Shown one piece after another: positions 42,687 to 51,246 of a stretch of 64,000 bases of DNA; position 1 is the stretch's first letter; each line of letters begins with the position of its first letter. This stretch comes from CAVRZJ01 sp964594125 (lineage in GTDB: Bacteria > Acidobacteriota > Thermoanaerobaculia > Thermoanaerobaculales > Thermoanaerobaculaceae): contig CAZQLL010000015.1 of NCBI GenBank assembly GCA_964594125.1, forward strand, positions 30,926-94,925, given 5' to 3'. The notes under the pieces are model-generated. The model did no database searches. It had not been told where the DNA came from and saw only the letters and a list, made by a program, of their open reading frames with translations. A program made the position numbers and the translations under genes.

Positions 42687-45600
42687 CCCCGAGCGCCCGC
42701 GCCCTGCTGTGCGCCGCGGTCGCCGCGGTCGTCTGCGCCGGAGGCGCCGCCGCGCTCGCCCCGGATCGCACCATCGCCCAGTACATCCACCGCACCTGGA
42801 CCGACCTCGACGGCCTGCCCTCATCGCTCGCTCGCGGCCTCGCCCAGACGCCCGACGGCTATCTCTGGGTCGGCACCACCGAGGGGCTGGCGCGCTTCGA
42901 CGGCTTCCGCTTCGTCGTCTACAACCGCGCCAACACGCCGGAGTTCAGGGAGAACGAGATCCGCGGCGTGTTCGTGGACTCGAGAGGGTGCCTGTGGGTG
43001 GGGTTCCCCGCAACGGGCGTGGTGCGGCGCTGCGGCGGGCCGTGGGAGCGGCTCGGGCCGCCGGATGCCTTTGCCGGCAACGATTTCGCCGAGGACGTCC
43101 GCGCCAACGTGCACGTCTCCACCGACCGGGGCGTACTCCGGTTCGAGGACGGCGGCTTCCGGAGCGTGGACCCGAGCGTCGAGTCGTCACCCACAACCGG
43201 CCTGGCGGCTGACCAGGCCGGACGCATCTGGTACGCGTCCCACCGCGGCGCCTTGAGCTACCTCGACGACGGCGGCGCGCCTCACGCCGTCCCCCTGCCA
43301 GGGCCGCTCGACACTCCGATCACACTCGCGTTCCCCGCTCCAGGCGAGCTCCTCCTCGGCACCTTCGACGGGCTCTACCGCTGGCGCGGCGGCCGCCTCG
43401 ACCGGATCGACCGCTTCCTGGGGCTGACGGATTCAGGAGGGGGGCTCCTCGTCGACCGCGACGGCAACCTCTGGAGCGGGGGCTGGCACGGGGGCGGACT
43501 TGCGCGCATCCGCGGGAACGACGTCTCGCACGCTGACAAGCGGCACGGGCTCACCGGCGATCGCGTGCTCCGCCTCCTCGAGGACCGCGAGGGGAACCTC
43601 TGGGCCAGCACCTGGGACGGGGGGCTCAACCGCTTCACCGCCGGTGCGTTCATCACCTACAGCGTGCAGGACGGTCTGGCCGGTGACGCCGTGCGCTCGA
43701 TCTCCGAGGACCGCGCCGGCCACCTGTGGATCGGGACGGGCTCGGGGCTGAGCCGCTTCGACGGCCGCTCCTGGAGGAGCTGGGCGCGCGCCGACGGCCT
43801 CCCCCACGACACCGCCTACGTCGCCGCCGAGCTTCCCGGCGGCGACATCCTGGTCGGCACGCTGGGCGGCCTCGCAGTGGTTCGCGACGACCGCGTGCTG
43901 CCGGTCGCGGCGGCCGGACCGCCGATCAGCAGCGCCTTCTCGTTGCTCGTCGACCGACTCGGCCGCGTCTGGATCGGCACCGGCACACAGGGGCTGGCGC
44001 GCCTGAACGAGGGTCGGATTGAGCTGTTGCCCGGCACCGGCGCCACGGTGGTCTACACGCTCTTCCTCGACCGCGCCGGCACGCTCTGGGCGGGCACACT
44101 TGACGGTCTCTATCGACTCGCGCCCGGAGCTGCCGCTCTCGAGCGCGTCGAGGTGCCGCACGACCGGGCACGGCTGGTCGTCGTCGCCAGCCTCGAGGAC
44201 AGCCGCGGCGATCTCTGGTTCGGCACCATCGAGGGAGGCGTCATCCACGTGCGCGACGGCGTCGTGCGGTGGCTGACCACCCGCGACGGCCTGTTCGACG
44301 ACACCGCGTTCGGTATCCTCGAGGATGCCTCCGGCGACCTCTGGCTGTCCACCGCGCGAGGGATCTACACCATGGCGAGACGCGACGTCGACGCCTTCCT
44401 CGCCGGTTCGGCCCCGCGCCTGCGCTACCGGTTGTTCGACGAGGACGACGGGCTCGCCACCCGCAGCGCCGACGGCGGCAACGGCAACGCCGCCTACCGC
44501 ACCCGCGACGGCCGCCTCTGGTTCGCCACCATTCGCGGCCTGTCGGTCGTGGATCCGGCGACGCTGCCGCCGCCCCCGCCGCCGCCGCCCGTGCTCCTCG
44601 AGTCGGTTGCCGTGGCAGGCCAGCCGCAGCCGCTCGCCGCCGGGCTCGATGTCGGCCCCGGGCGCACCCGCCTCGACGTCGAGTACACGGCGATCCACCT
44701 GCGCGCTCCCTCCCGCCTGCGCTTCCGCCACCGCCTTGCCGGCCTGGAGCCGGGGTGGATCGAGGCGGGTGCGCGCCGGCAGGCGTCGTACCCCGCGGTG
44801 CCTCCCGGCGATTACGCCTTCGAGGTCCAGGCTTCCCTCGACGGCGAGCGCTGGGGCCCCGCGACGACCCTCACGCTCGCGGTGGCGCCGCACTTCTGGC
44901 AGACGGGGTGGTTCGCCGCGCTGTTCGCCGGCGTGCTCGCCGCCGCCGTTGCCGGCGGCGTGCGGTTGCGCCTGGCCGCGCTGCGCCGCCGCAGCGTCGA
45001 GCTCGAGGCGATCGTAGCCGCGCGCACCGGCGAGCTCGTCGAGGAGCAGCGGCGCGCCGCCGACGCCGAGCAGGCACGTGAGCGCGCCCAGCGCGAACTC
45101 GAGGCGACGCGCGAGCTCGAGGGGCTGGTCGACTTCGGCCGCGCCGTTGCCGGCATCCTCGACCCCGACGAGATCGTGGCCAGGCTCGACCACGCCGTGA
45201 GCGTCCGGTGGGGCGGCGCCTGGAGGGCGCTGGTCGCGTGGCGGGAAGGCCGGGAGGTCCTGCTGCACGAGGCGGGCGACGGGGCGACCGCGCGCCTCGA
45301 CGCGAAGGCGGTGGCGGCAGTGGCGGCCGGCATACCGGGGTGGCGCAGGGCACGGCTGCTGGTCGGTGCGGGCGGCGACGCGTCGGCGAGCAGCGGCCTC
45401 ATCGGGGTGCTCGCCGATGCGGGCGCCGTGGCGGCGGCGCCGCTCGTCTCCGGCGCCACCATGGTCGGCGTCGTGGCAATCGGGCCGCGGCGCGACGGGC
45501 GCGCCTACGACGAGCGCGATCTCGCGCACCTGCTCGGCCTCGCGACCCAGGCGGCGCTCGCCCTCGAGGGAGCGTGGCAGGCGCAGGAGGCGCTGCGCTG

Positions 45601-46705
45601 GCAGTACCTCTCCGAGGCGCGCCGCGAGTGGCTCCAGCTCGACGTCGCGGGGCGCGTCGCCTTCGCCGCGGTGGCGCGCCTCGGCGCCCAGGCGCCGCTC
45701 GACCGCGACACTGCCGCGGCGGCGACCGCCCAGGCGCTCGGCGGCGGCGCCGCCAAAGAGCGCGCGCACGCCGCCATCGCCCGGCTCGTCGAGCACGGCG
45801 TGCTGCTCGGCGCGGCGGACGGCTCGCTGCGCATCGGCCGCCCGCGCTGGCTGGCGCTGCCCGAGATCCGCCTGCCGCTCGCCGAGATCGCGCGCCAGGC
45901 GGCCGCCCGGGTCGGCGCCTACCGGCTCGCCGAGCGCATCGGCAGCGGCGGCATGGCCGAGGTGTACCACGCGGTCAACGTGCACGACGGCTCGCCGGCC
46001 GCCGTCAAGCTGCTGCACCCGCACCTCACCGCCGACCGCGACGCCCGCGACCGCCTCGAGCGCGAGGGAGAGCTGGCGGCCGCCATCGACCACCCCAACG
46101 TCGTGCGCCTGCTCGAGCGCGGCGAGCACGAGGGCCGGCTCTATCTGGCGATGGAGCTGCTCGCCGGCGAGACGCTGGCCGCGCGGCTGCGCCGCGGACC
46201 GCTGCCGCTCGCCGAGGCGGTGCGCGCCGGCCGCCAGCTCGCCTCCGGCCTGGCGGCGCTGCACGCCGCCGGCGTCGTCCACCGCGACGTCAACAGCGCC
46301 AACGTCATGATCGCCGACGACGGCCGCTACGTCCTGCTCGACCTCGGTCTCGCCCGCGGCCTGGCGAGCACCACCCTCACCCAGGCGCAGACCGTTCTCG
46401 GCACCCTGCCGTACATGTCCCCCGAGCAGCTCCGCGGCGAGCCGCTCGACCCCCGCACCGACCTCTGGTCGCTGGGCGTCGTCCTTCACGAGATGCTCAC
46501 CGGCGAGCTCCCCTGGGACGGCGACACCTCGGTGCGCATGGCGCTGGAGATCCTCGGCGCCCGCGAGGTCCCCGCGCGCCGCCTCGCGCCCGACCTCCCG
46601 GCGCCGCTCCGCGATCTCCTCGCCCGCCTCCTCGACCCCGACCGCGACCGCAGGCTTGCATCGGCATCCGCCGTCGCTCAGGCGCTGGTTTCGTACCCGG
46701 TGTAG
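42683..46705 (+). CDS. Periplasmic propeller sensor fused to Ser/Thr protein kinase
   Basis: The product is 1340 residues from ATG 42683. In order: a signal peptide (1-25), about a dozen two-component-regulator propeller repeats (L-W-V/I-G-T, G-L-x-R-F) to about residue 630, a Y_Y_Y domain (about 640-737), one transmembrane helix (about 743-763), a short coiled coil, a GAF domain (about 815-970), a helical linker and a C-terminal Hanks-type kinase (1080-1330). The architecture matches hybrid two-component propeller sensors, but a Ser/Thr kinase replaces the histidine kinase. The kinase has GSGGMAEV, AVKLL and PYMSPEQLRG. The catalytic loop reads HRDVNSAN (Lys to Asn) and the DFG reads DLG. 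It is co-translated with the AAA+ regulator upstream. Confidence 0.88.
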   Translation: MTPSARALLCAAVAAVVCAGGAAALAPDRTIAQYIHRTWTDLDGLPSSLARGLAQTPDGYLWVGTTEGLARFDGFRFVVYNRANTPEFRENEIRGVFVDSRGCLWVGFPATGVVRRCGGPWERLGPPDAFAGNDFAEDVRANVHVSTDRGVLRFEDGGFRSVDPSVESSPTTGLAADQAGRIWYASHRGALSYLDDGGAPHAVPLPGPLDTPITLAFPAPGELLLGTFDGLYRWRGGRLDRIDRFLGLTDSGGGLLVDRDGNLWSGGWHGGGLARIRGNDVSHADKRHGLTGDRVLRLLEDREGNLWASTWDGGLNRFTAGAFITYSVQDGLAGDAVRSISEDRAGHLWIGTGSGLSRFDGRSWRSWARADGLPHDTAYVAAELPGGDILVGTLGGLAVVRDDRVLPVAAAGPPISSAFSLLVDRLGRVWIGTGTQGLARLNEGRIELLPGTGATVVYTLFLDRAGTLWAGTLDGLYRLAPGAAALERVEVPHDRARLVVVASLEDSRGDLWFGTIEGGVIHVRDGVVRWLTTRDGLFDDTAFGILEDASGDLWLSTARGIYTMARRDVDAFLAGSAPRLRYRLFDEDDGLATRSADGGNGNAAYRTRDGRLWFATIRGLSVVDPATLPPPPPPPPVLLESVAVAGQPQPLAAGLDVGPGRTRLDVEYTAIHLRAPSRLRFRHRLAGLEPGWIEAGARRQASYPAVPPGDYAFEVQASLDGERWGPATTLTLAVAPHFWQTGWFAALFAGVLAAAVAGGVRLRLAALRRRSVELEAIVAARTGELVEEQRRAADAEQARERAQRELEATRELEGLVDFGRAVAGILDPDEIVARLDHAVSVRWGGAWRALVAWREGREVLLHEAGDGATARLDAKAVAAVAAGIPGWRRARLLVGAGGDASASSGLIGVLADAGAVAAAPLVSGATMVGVVAIGPRRDGRAYDERDLAHLLGLATQAALALEGAWQAQEALRWQYLSEARREWLQLDVAGRVAFAAVARLGAQAPLDRDTAAAATAQALGGGAAKERAHAAIARLVEHGVLLGAADGSLRIGRPRWLALPEIRLPLAEIARQAAARVGAYRLAERIGSGGMAEVYHAVNVHDGSPAAVKLLHPHLTADRDARDRLEREGELAAAIDHPNVVRLLERGEHEGRLYLAMELLAGETLAARLRRGPLPLAEAVRAGRQLASGLAALHAAGVVHRDVNSANVMIADDGRYVLLDLGLARGLASTTLTQAQTVLGTLPYMSPEQLRGEPLDPRTDLWSLGVVLHEMLTGELPWDGDTSVRMALEILGAREVPARRLAPDLPAPLRDLLARLLDPDRDRRLASASAVAQALVSYPV

Positions 46706-46803
46706 AGGCGACCGTCCCCCACCGGCGTCGAACACGACCTCGTCGCGAGGGTGCGAGTGCCCGGCATCGTCACCGTCGGGCCGGCGGAGCGCTGCCACTG
46801 TGT

Positions 46804-46831
46804 GTGGGTCACACAGGTGTGCCGATCGCAC
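46804..46831 (+). promoter_or_regulatory. Candidate upstream activator site, copy 1
   Basis: This 28-bp element begins GTGGGTC and contains CACA-GGTGTGC. It matches 58317-58344 at 23 of 28 positions. It begins 111 bp upstream of the GG of a sigma-54-type promoter; the other copy begins 108 bp upstream of its GG. This distance suits an enhancer site. Confidence 0.55.
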
Positions 46832-46912
46832 CGCTCCTACAACCGTCGCCCAGCCGCTTGGCCAACACCTCAAGTCACTCGTAATGAGATTGTTGTGAGA
46901 CCGACAGCGGTC

Positions 46913-46929
46913 TTGGCATGGGTCCTGCC
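46913..46929 (+). promoter_or_regulatory. Candidate sigma-54 (-24/-12) promoter
   Basis: TTGGCATG-GGTC-CTGCC keeps the essential GG (46915-46916) and GC (46927-46928) at the correct 12-bp distance, with three departures from consensus. The predicted start is near 46939, then AAGGAG and the ATG at 46958. Confidence 0.55.
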
Positions 46930-46957
46930 TTGGTCACTGAGTGAAAGGAGCAACGCA

Positions 46958-49900
46958 ATGAACGTTACGAGAGTCCTGAAGAGGTCACGACTGAGCCGGC
47001 GCTTCTGGTTCCTCTGGCCGGCACTCCTTTGTGTCGCCGCAGCCGGCTTCGGCTTGCAGGTGGAGGCAACAGAAATCTATTTCAGCGACTACAACTTCGA
47101 GACAATCCAGCGCGTGAACGAGGACGGCTCGGGACTGACGACGCTCATCTCTGGCCTCGGCGGAGTGCGGGGCGTCCAGATCGACGCCACAAACGGTAAG
47201 ATCTACTGGACACAGGTCTATCCAACAAGGGCAATCCGCAGGGCCAATCTCGACGGAACCGGCATCGAGGACGTCCTCAGCACAGGCTCTGGGGTCCCTT
47301 GGGAGATTGCGCTCGACGCCGCAGGCGGAAAGATCTACTGGACCCAGGAGAACGGCCCCCCGGCCATCATGCGCGCCAACCTGGACGGCAGCGTCGCTGA
47401 GGGACTGGTGATGACAGGCCATTGGAGGCCGACCGGAATCTCGCTCGACCTCACGGCCGGGAAGATGTACTGGGCCGATTACTTCTATGGAGAGATCAGG
47501 CGAGCGAACCTCGATGGCTCGAACGTGGAGACGCTCATTGCCGGGCTGAGCTCCCCGAATCATGTCGTCGTGGATGCAGCGAACGGGTTTCTGTACTTCA
47601 CGCACGGTCTCTTCACGCCTTCGTTTGTGAGCCGGTCCAACCTCGACGGCTCAGGCTTTACCACACTGGTCAGCGGGGAGTCGGGAGCGTCCGGTCTCGC
47701 GCTCGACGCGGCTTCCGGTACGTTGTTCTGGACCAACGACCAAGGACAATCGGTGAGGCGTGCCACCATTACCGGGGCCGGAATCGCCACTATCGTCTGG
47801 TCCCAATCGCCGCTTGGAATTGCGGTCGTGAGCCATAGTTCGCAGTCGGGTCCGGTGAGCTGGTGGCGCGCCGAGGGCAACGCCAACGACAGCGCCGGCT
47901 CGAACCATGGCTCGCTCGCCGGCGGAGTGGGCTTCACTGCCGGCATCGAAGGGCAGGCCTTCTACTTCAACGGTATCGACGGCTCGGTCAACGTGCCGGA
48001 CTCCCCGTCGCTCAACCCGGGGTCCGAGCTGACGGTGGCGTTCTGGATGAAGGCGGACCCCGACAACCCCATGACCTCGTGCTGCCAGGGTCTGGTCACC
48101 ACCGACTTCTGGGCCGTCGAGACCTCGGGAGGCTACCACCCCCGTGTAGGAGCCAACTTCTTCGCCATCGCCCCGGGGGGGTGGAACCACTCCTCGGATG
48201 TCAACGGCGGTGGTGCTCCGCTGGCTCCGGGATCGTGGTATCACGTCGCCGGCGTGTACGACGGGACCGGCCTCCAGCTCTTTGTCAACGGATCGGCGTG
48301 GGGAAACCCGACGCCGCAGAGCGGGCCCGTCGCTCCGATGTCGGGGTTTCTCTCGATCGGTTCCGAGGACGGCCGCCTGGTCTGCCCCTTCTGCGTCAAC
48401 ACGCGCTACTTCAAGGGGGCGATCGACGAGGTGCTCTTCTTCGACCGTGCCCTCGATGCGGCGGAGATCGCGGAAATCGCCGCCGTGCCTGGCAACCAGC
48501 CGCCGACGGCGAACGCCTCTGCGTTCACCACGCTGGAATACCGCTCGTACCAAGGAACGCTGAGCGGGAGCGACCCTGAGCACGCGTCGTTGACCTATGC
48601 TGTCACCTCCCAACCGCAGAAGGGCTGGGTGACGATCAACGACGCATCGGCCGGAACGTTCACGTTCACCCCGTACCCCGGCGAGACCGGAACCGACGAT
48701 TTCGCGTTCGTGGCCTCCGACGGTGACCGCGCGTCGGCGCCTGCGATCGTCTCGCTCACCATCGAGCCGGCCGACCCGGAGGTGACGGTTCGCCTCCTCG
48801 ACTCCCGGGGCGGCCCGCTGGAGGGCGGTGTCGTCACTTACTACAGTGCCGGGTGGAAGCCGTTCGGTACCACCGGACTGGACGGCGCCGCTCGGTTGGT
48901 GCTGCCGGCGGCGAGCTATCCGATCCGCATCTCGTACGGTGGCGGCAGCGTGCAGCTCACCCAGGACGTGAGCGCCAACCCCGAGGTCCTCTTCCAGACC
49001 GTGGAGGTAGCGGTGCGGCTGCGTGACTCCTGGTTCTACCCGCTCGATCCGGGGACGGCTGAGTACTACGCGAGCGGCTGGAAGCCGTTCGGGGCGACCT
49101 CGGGCGGCGACGTGTACAAGCAGTTGCTGCCTGGGAGCTACACCTTCGCGATGAAGTACGAGGGCGGGCGGATCCAGAAGGTGCAGGACATCGCCGCGGA
49201 CCCGAACGTGGTCTTCCAGACGGTGGACGTGGCGGTGCGGCTGCGCGACTCCTGGGGCAACCCGCTCGATCAGGGGGCGGCTGAGTACTACGCGAGCGGC
49301 TGGAAGACGATCGGGACGACCGGGGGCGGCGAGGTGCACAAGCAGTTGCTGCCGGCGAGCTACACCTTCGCGATGAAGTACGAGGGCGGGCGGGTACAGA
49401 AGCAGCAGGACATCGCCGCGGACCCGAACGTGATCTTCCAAACGGTGGATGTCGCGGTGCGGCTGCGCGACTCCTGGGGCAACCCGCTCGATCCGGGGAC
49501 GGCTGAGTACTACGCGAGCGGCTGGAAGCCGTTCGGGGCGACCTCGGGCGGCGACGTGTACAAGCAGTTGCTGCCTGGGAGCTACACCTTCGCGATGAAG
49601 TACGAGGGCGGGCGGATCCAGAAGGTGCAGGACATCGCCGCGGACCCGAACGTGGTCTTCCAGACGGTGGACGTGGCGGTGCGGCTGCGCGACTCCTGGG
49701 GCAACCCGCTCGATCAGGGGGCGGCTGAGTACTACGCGAGCGGCTGGAAGACGATCGGGACGACCGGGGGCGGCGAGGTGCACAAGCAGTTGCTGCCAGC
49801 GAGCTACACCTTTGCGATGAAGTACGAGGGTGGGCGGGTGCAGAAGCAGCAGGACATCTCCGCGGACCCGAATGTGGTCTTTCAGACGGGCGCCGTGATC

Positions 49901-50062
49901 TCCGACTCCGCGACCTGCACCCAGTACTACGCCTCCGGATGGCGGCCGTTCACACAGGCGATGCAGATCCTGCCCGGGAGCTACACCTTCAAGTTCAGCG
50001 AAGGCTTGCCGGCGCAGGAGACCTTCGCAGTCCTCGCCGCTGTGGACAACCACATCAGGTAG
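46958..50062 (+). CDS. Secreted YWTD-propeller / LamG / tandem-repeat protein
   Basis: The product is 1034 residues from ATG 46958 (AAGGAG 7 nt upstream). A signal segment (about 20-45) is followed by an LDL-receptor-like YWTD propeller (about 46-295) with repeats of the type GKIYWTQ...I-RANLDG. A LamG-type lectin domain (about 298-510), a cadherin-like module (about 513-605) and five 74-residue tandem units plus a partial unit follow. The units read VAVRLRDSWGNPLD...YYASGWK...LLP-SYTFAMKYEGG. It is predicted to be exported and may bind carbohydrate or protein ligands. No enzyme motif is visible. Sigma-54-type control is suggested by its upstream region. Confidence 0.85.
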   Translation: MNVTRVLKRSRLSRRFWFLWPALLCVAAAGFGLQVEATEIYFSDYNFETIQRVNEDGSGLTTLISGLGGVRGVQIDATNGKIYWTQVYPTRAIRRANLDGTGIEDVLSTGSGVPWEIALDAAGGKIYWTQENGPPAIMRANLDGSVAEGLVMTGHWRPTGISLDLTAGKMYWADYFYGEIRRANLDGSNVETLIAGLSSPNHVVVDAANGFLYFTHGLFTPSFVSRSNLDGSGFTTLVSGESGASGLALDAASGTLFWTNDQGQSVRRATITGAGIATIVWSQSPLGIAVVSHSSQSGPVSWWRAEGNANDSAGSNHGSLAGGVGFTAGIEGQAFYFNGIDGSVNVPDSPSLNPGSELTVAFWMKADPDNPMTSCCQGLVTTDFWAVETSGGYHPRVGANFFAIAPGGWNHSSDVNGGGAPLAPGSWYHVAGVYDGTGLQLFVNGSAWGNPTPQSGPVAPMSGFLSIGSEDGRLVCPFCVNTRYFKGAIDEVLFFDRALDAAEIAEIAAVPGNQPPTANASAFTTLEYRSYQGTLSGSDPEHASLTYAVTSQPQKGWVTINDASAGTFTFTPYPGETGTDDFAFVASDGDRASAPAIVSLTIEPADPEVTVRLLDSRGGPLEGGVVTYYSAGWKPFGTTGLDGAARLVLPAASYPIRISYGGGSVQLTQDVSANPEVLFQTVEVAVRLRDSWFYPLDPGTAEYYASGWKPFGATSGGDVYKQLLPGSYTFAMKYEGGRIQKVQDIAADPNVVFQTVDVAVRLRDSWGNPLDQGAAEYYASGWKTIGTTGGGEVHKQLLPASYTFAMKYEGGRVQKQQDIAADPNVIFQTVDVAVRLRDSWGNPLDPGTAEYYASGWKPFGATSGGDVYKQLLPGSYTFAMKYEGGRIQKVQDIAADPNVVFQTVDVAVRLRDSWGNPLDQGAAEYYASGWKTIGTTGGGEVHKQLLPASYTFAMKYEGGRVQKQQDISADPNVVFQTGAVISDSATCTQYYASGWRPFTQAMQILPGSYTFKFSEGLPAQETFAVLAAVDNHIR
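48769..50011 (+). repeat. 222-bp tandem coding repeats with a perfect 316-bp duplication
   Basis: Five units of 222 bp (74 codons) and a partial sixth. Equivalent points fall at 48991, 49213, 49435, 49657 and 49879. Bases 49038-49353 and 49482-49797 are identical over 316 bp (offset 444 bp), showing a recent duplication of a two-unit block. The first unit is the most diverged. Confidence 0.92.
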
Positions 50063-50091
50063 CGCCGGGCCGAGGTCGACCCGCTCGGTAC

Positions 50092-50116
50092 GGGCCCCCA
50101 GGACCCCTGGGGGCCC
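50092..50116 (+). terminator. Perfect 11-bp GC hairpin after the repeat-protein gene
   Basis: GGGCCCCCAGG, loop ACC, CCTGGGGGCCC starts 29 bp after the stop codon. There is no T tract, so it may protect the mRNA end or act with other factors rather than as a classical intrinsic terminator. Confidence 0.5.
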
Positions 50117-50247
50117 AGTCCGCTCCGCACACCGCTGCCTGATGCTGCCGCTCGCGGCGCTTCCTGAGGCGCCGGAGCTGCGTGAGATGAGGTAGGGAAT
50201 CGCGGTGTCGTGCCTCGTGTTGAGGACGCTGTTCTTAGGAGGCGCCG

Positions 50248-51246
50248 ATGGGGAGACTTCACGGAGCCGACAGGGGCAAGCGTGTCCGTGCCACCACGCC
50301 GCCGGGCGCAGCGGCGTTGTCCGCCGCGCTCGCACTGCTCGTGGCCGCGGGCGCTGCCGCCGAAGTGATCGCGCCGTTGCCAAATCAGGTGGAGAGTCTC
50401 TTCTCCATTGCGTTCGACCCCGCCAATCCGCAGCGGATCTACGGCGCCGGCTGGGACTCGCTGTTCAACTGGCCGTACGGGCGCGTCTGGCGCTCCGACG
50501 ACGCCGGCGCCACGTGGTTGCCGTTCACCCGCCCCGCCGGCGTGACTGCCCCGGTCTCCGTCCTCGTCCGTCCGGACGGCGCCGTGCTGGCGACGTTCCA
50601 GGAGGGTCTGTACCGCAGCAACGACGGCGGCGCCTCGTGGGCGGTGGTGCTGGATCAGTGCTGTGTCGGTCGCCTGCGCGCGGCGCCCAGCGACCCGAGC
50701 ATCATCTTCCTGACGAGCTTCGCCAAGAGCACCGATGGGGGCGCGACGTGGAGCTGGCCGGACAGCCCCCCGATCGAGGCCTCGTGGGCGTGGGATCTCC
50801 GCGTTCATCCCAGCAACCCGCAGATCGTCTACTACGGGATGGTATATGGAGGGGTGTACAAGAGCAGCGACGGTGGCGCGAGCTGGGTTCTGGCGGGCGC
50901 CGAGCTGGCGTCCATTCCCGTGACCGCCCTGGCCATCGACCCGGCCAGCCCGCAGCGCGTCTTCGCCGGCACCGCCGAGGACGGGCTGTACCGCTCCACC
51001 GACGGCGGCGCCTCATGGGCGAAGCTCGACACCGGCCAGCCCAACGGCCAGGTGTTCTCCCTCACGTTCGACGCGGGCGGCGCGCTCTGGGCCGGGCTGT
51101 ACGGCTTCGGTGCGACGGTGATCACGTCGAGCGACGGCGGCGACACCTGGAGCGACGCCGCGCCGGAACTCCACGACGAGTACGCCTGGGGTCTGACGCC
51201 CCACCCGACGAAGCCCGGCACGATCTTCGTCGCGACGGTGCGGTGA
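50248..51246 (+). CDS. Secreted BNR/Asp-box beta-propeller protein
   Basis: The product is 332 residues with a strong ribosome site (AGGAGG) before ATG 50248. The N-terminus has a basic stretch and an Ala/Leu signal segment ending about residue 38. The mature protein is a run of BNR/Asp-box repeats: S-DDAGATW, S-DGGASW and STDGGATW, with LAIDPASP-R-VFAGT spacers. It resembles sortilin/VPS10 or photosystem-stability-factor-like propellers. The catalytic residues of sialidases are not evident. Its stop overlaps the next start (TGATG), so expression is coupled. Confidence 0.85.
   Translation: MGRLHGADRGKRVRATTPPGAAALSAALALLVAAGAAAEVIAPLPNQVESLFSIAFDPANPQRIYGAGWDSLFNWPYGRVWRSDDAGATWLPFTRPAGVTAPVSVLVRPDGAVLATFQEGLYRSNDGGASWAVVLDQCCVGRLRAAPSDPSIIFLTSFAKSTDGGATWSWPDSPPIEASWAWDLRVHPSNPQIVYYGMVYGGVYKSSDGGASWVLAGAELASIPVTALAIDPASPQRVFAGTAEDGLYRSTDGGASWAKLDTGQPNGQVFSLTFDAGGALWAGLYGFGATVITSSDGGDTWSDAAPELHDEYAWGLTPHPTKPGTIFVATVR

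Noticed and set aside
48769..50011. Tandem repeats considered as a CRISPR array
   Set aside because: Units are 222 bp, in frame, and translate to a repeated protein domain; there are no spacers.
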